Part shown: in pieces, positions 5,161 to 5,429 of the stretch | How positions within the stretch are numbered: the first letter of the stretch is position 1 | Layout of the letters: the number at the start of each line of letters is the position of its first letter | Assembly (NCBI GenBank): GCA_023386255.1 | Contig: JAEWKB010000038.1 | Location: forward strand, 1 to 5,429 | Length of the DNA: 5,429 nucleotides | Source of the DNA: Bacteroidota bacterium | GTDB taxonomy: Bacteria > Bacteroidota > Bacteroidia > Flavobacteriales > Flavobacteriaceae | Direction: 5' to 3' | Translations under genes and position numbers: made by a program | Notes under the pieces: generated by a model | What the model saw: only the letters and a program-made list of their open reading frames with translations | The model's database searches: none | Told to the model about the DNA's origin: nothing

Positions 5161-5429
5161 TACTTCTTCTTTGCTTCAACCAGTTCAAGCGAATCAAGGC
5201 TAACTTTAGATGTAAAGATACCATAATTTACCGTAGCTGTGTTTTTTTCAATAGCGTCTATCGAGCCTACAGCTTTGCCGTCAACCATGCGCACACGGTC
5301 ACCAATTTTAAGTGGTACTTTTGGCTTTTCAACAGCTTTTTCTTTAAGTTTCTTCTCTTTCTTCTCTTTCCGTATCTCCTCAACCTTTTGCTCTACTTCG
5401 GCAACTATTTGCTTTTGTTGTATCTCCTT
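5160..5429 (-). CDS. MutS2-like protein, C-terminal part (no Smr domain visible)
   Basis: Only the last 89 codons and the TAA stop (5160-5162) lie in the window; the gene continues beyond the right edge. The visible part starts with a highly charged helical or coiled-coil stretch rich in Lys and Glu (about the first 36 residues). It continues with P-L-K-I-G-D-R-V-R-M-V-D-G-K-A-V-G-S-I and then A-T-V-N-Y-G-I-F-T-S-K-V-S-L-D-S-L-E-L-V, ending E-A-K-K-K. The helix followed by a small KOW-like beta barrel ('G-D-x-V' opening, 'L-x-x-L-E-L-V' close) matches the region after the ATPase in MutS2, a MutS paralogue linked to suppression of recombination and, in some species, to rescue of stalled ribosomes. 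In many MutS2 proteins an Smr nuclease domain follows; here the protein stops right after the barrel. I recall shorter MutS2-like proteins in flavobacteria, but the ATPase is outside the window, so family assignment is an inference. The stop overlaps the start of the DCC-family gene. Confidence 0.65.
   Translation of the reverse strand, partial: KEIQQKQIVAEVEQKVEEIRKEKKEKKLKEKAVEKPKVPLKIGDRVRMVDGKAVGSIDAIEKNTATVNYGIFTSKVSLDSLELVEAKKK

Noticed and set aside
5012..5203. Plus-strand open frame opposite the DCC and MutS2-like junction
   Set aside because: It is antisense to the conserved C-x-x-C region and spans the coupled gene junction; there is no sign of a real gene.
1..5429. Possible defence system, mobile element, CRISPR array or structural RNA gene
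   Set aside because: I looked on both strands for transposase, integrase, toxin-antitoxin or nuclease-like products, spaced direct repeats and tRNA-like folds and saw none; gene order and composition look like ordinary chromosome.

Overview
This window looks like a chromosomal segment from a member of the Flavobacteriia, most likely Flavobacterium or a close relative. Four observations support this. The base composition is AT-rich. Promoter-like sites match the Bacteroidetes -7 consensus TAnnTTTG, and start codons lack Shine-Dalgarno sequences. One gene encodes a protein with a C-terminal type IX secretion (T9SS) sorting domain. One lipoprotein has an acidic S-D-D-D stretch right after its lipobox cysteine. 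I see no mobile element, CRISPR array, tRNA, rRNA or phage gene, and no non-coding stretch exceeds about 135 bases.

Layout from left to right: (1) 1-163, minus strand, the N-terminal end of a small exported, probably outer-membrane beta-barrel protein, with its own promoter. (2) 260-1069, minus strand, a lipoprotein of unknown function. (3) 1098-1949, minus strand, a calcineurin-like metallophosphoesterase of the LpxH/LpxH2 type. It lies 28 bases upstream of the lipoprotein gene, and a candidate RNA hairpin sits between them. (4) 2082-3134, plus strand, aroC (chorismate synthase), divergent from the phosphoesterase and with a clear promoter. (5) 3227-4699, plus strand, a 490-residue modular secreted protein: signal peptide, beta-sandwich domain, fibronectin type III-like domain, jelly-roll-like domain and T9SS sorting domain. 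(6) 4717-4744, a strong bidirectional terminator between convergent genes. (7) 4747-5160, minus strand, a DCC-family (DUF393) thiol-disulfide oxidoreductase-like protein. Its start codon overlaps the stop codon of (8) 5160-5429, minus strand, the C-terminal end of a MutS2-like protein that appears to lack the Smr nuclease domain.

This is mostly ordinary core genome. Genes 1, 2, 3 and 5 share a cell-envelope or secretion theme, aroC is shikimate-pathway housekeeping, and genes 7-8 form a translationally coupled pair. I did not find a convincing new multi-gene system. The points most worth a second look are the hairpin over the lipoprotein start region, the hairpin around the stop codon of the secreted protein, the coupled MutS2-like/DCC pair without an Smr domain, the uncertain substrate of the LpxH-like enzyme, and the palindrome in the promoter of the left-end gene.
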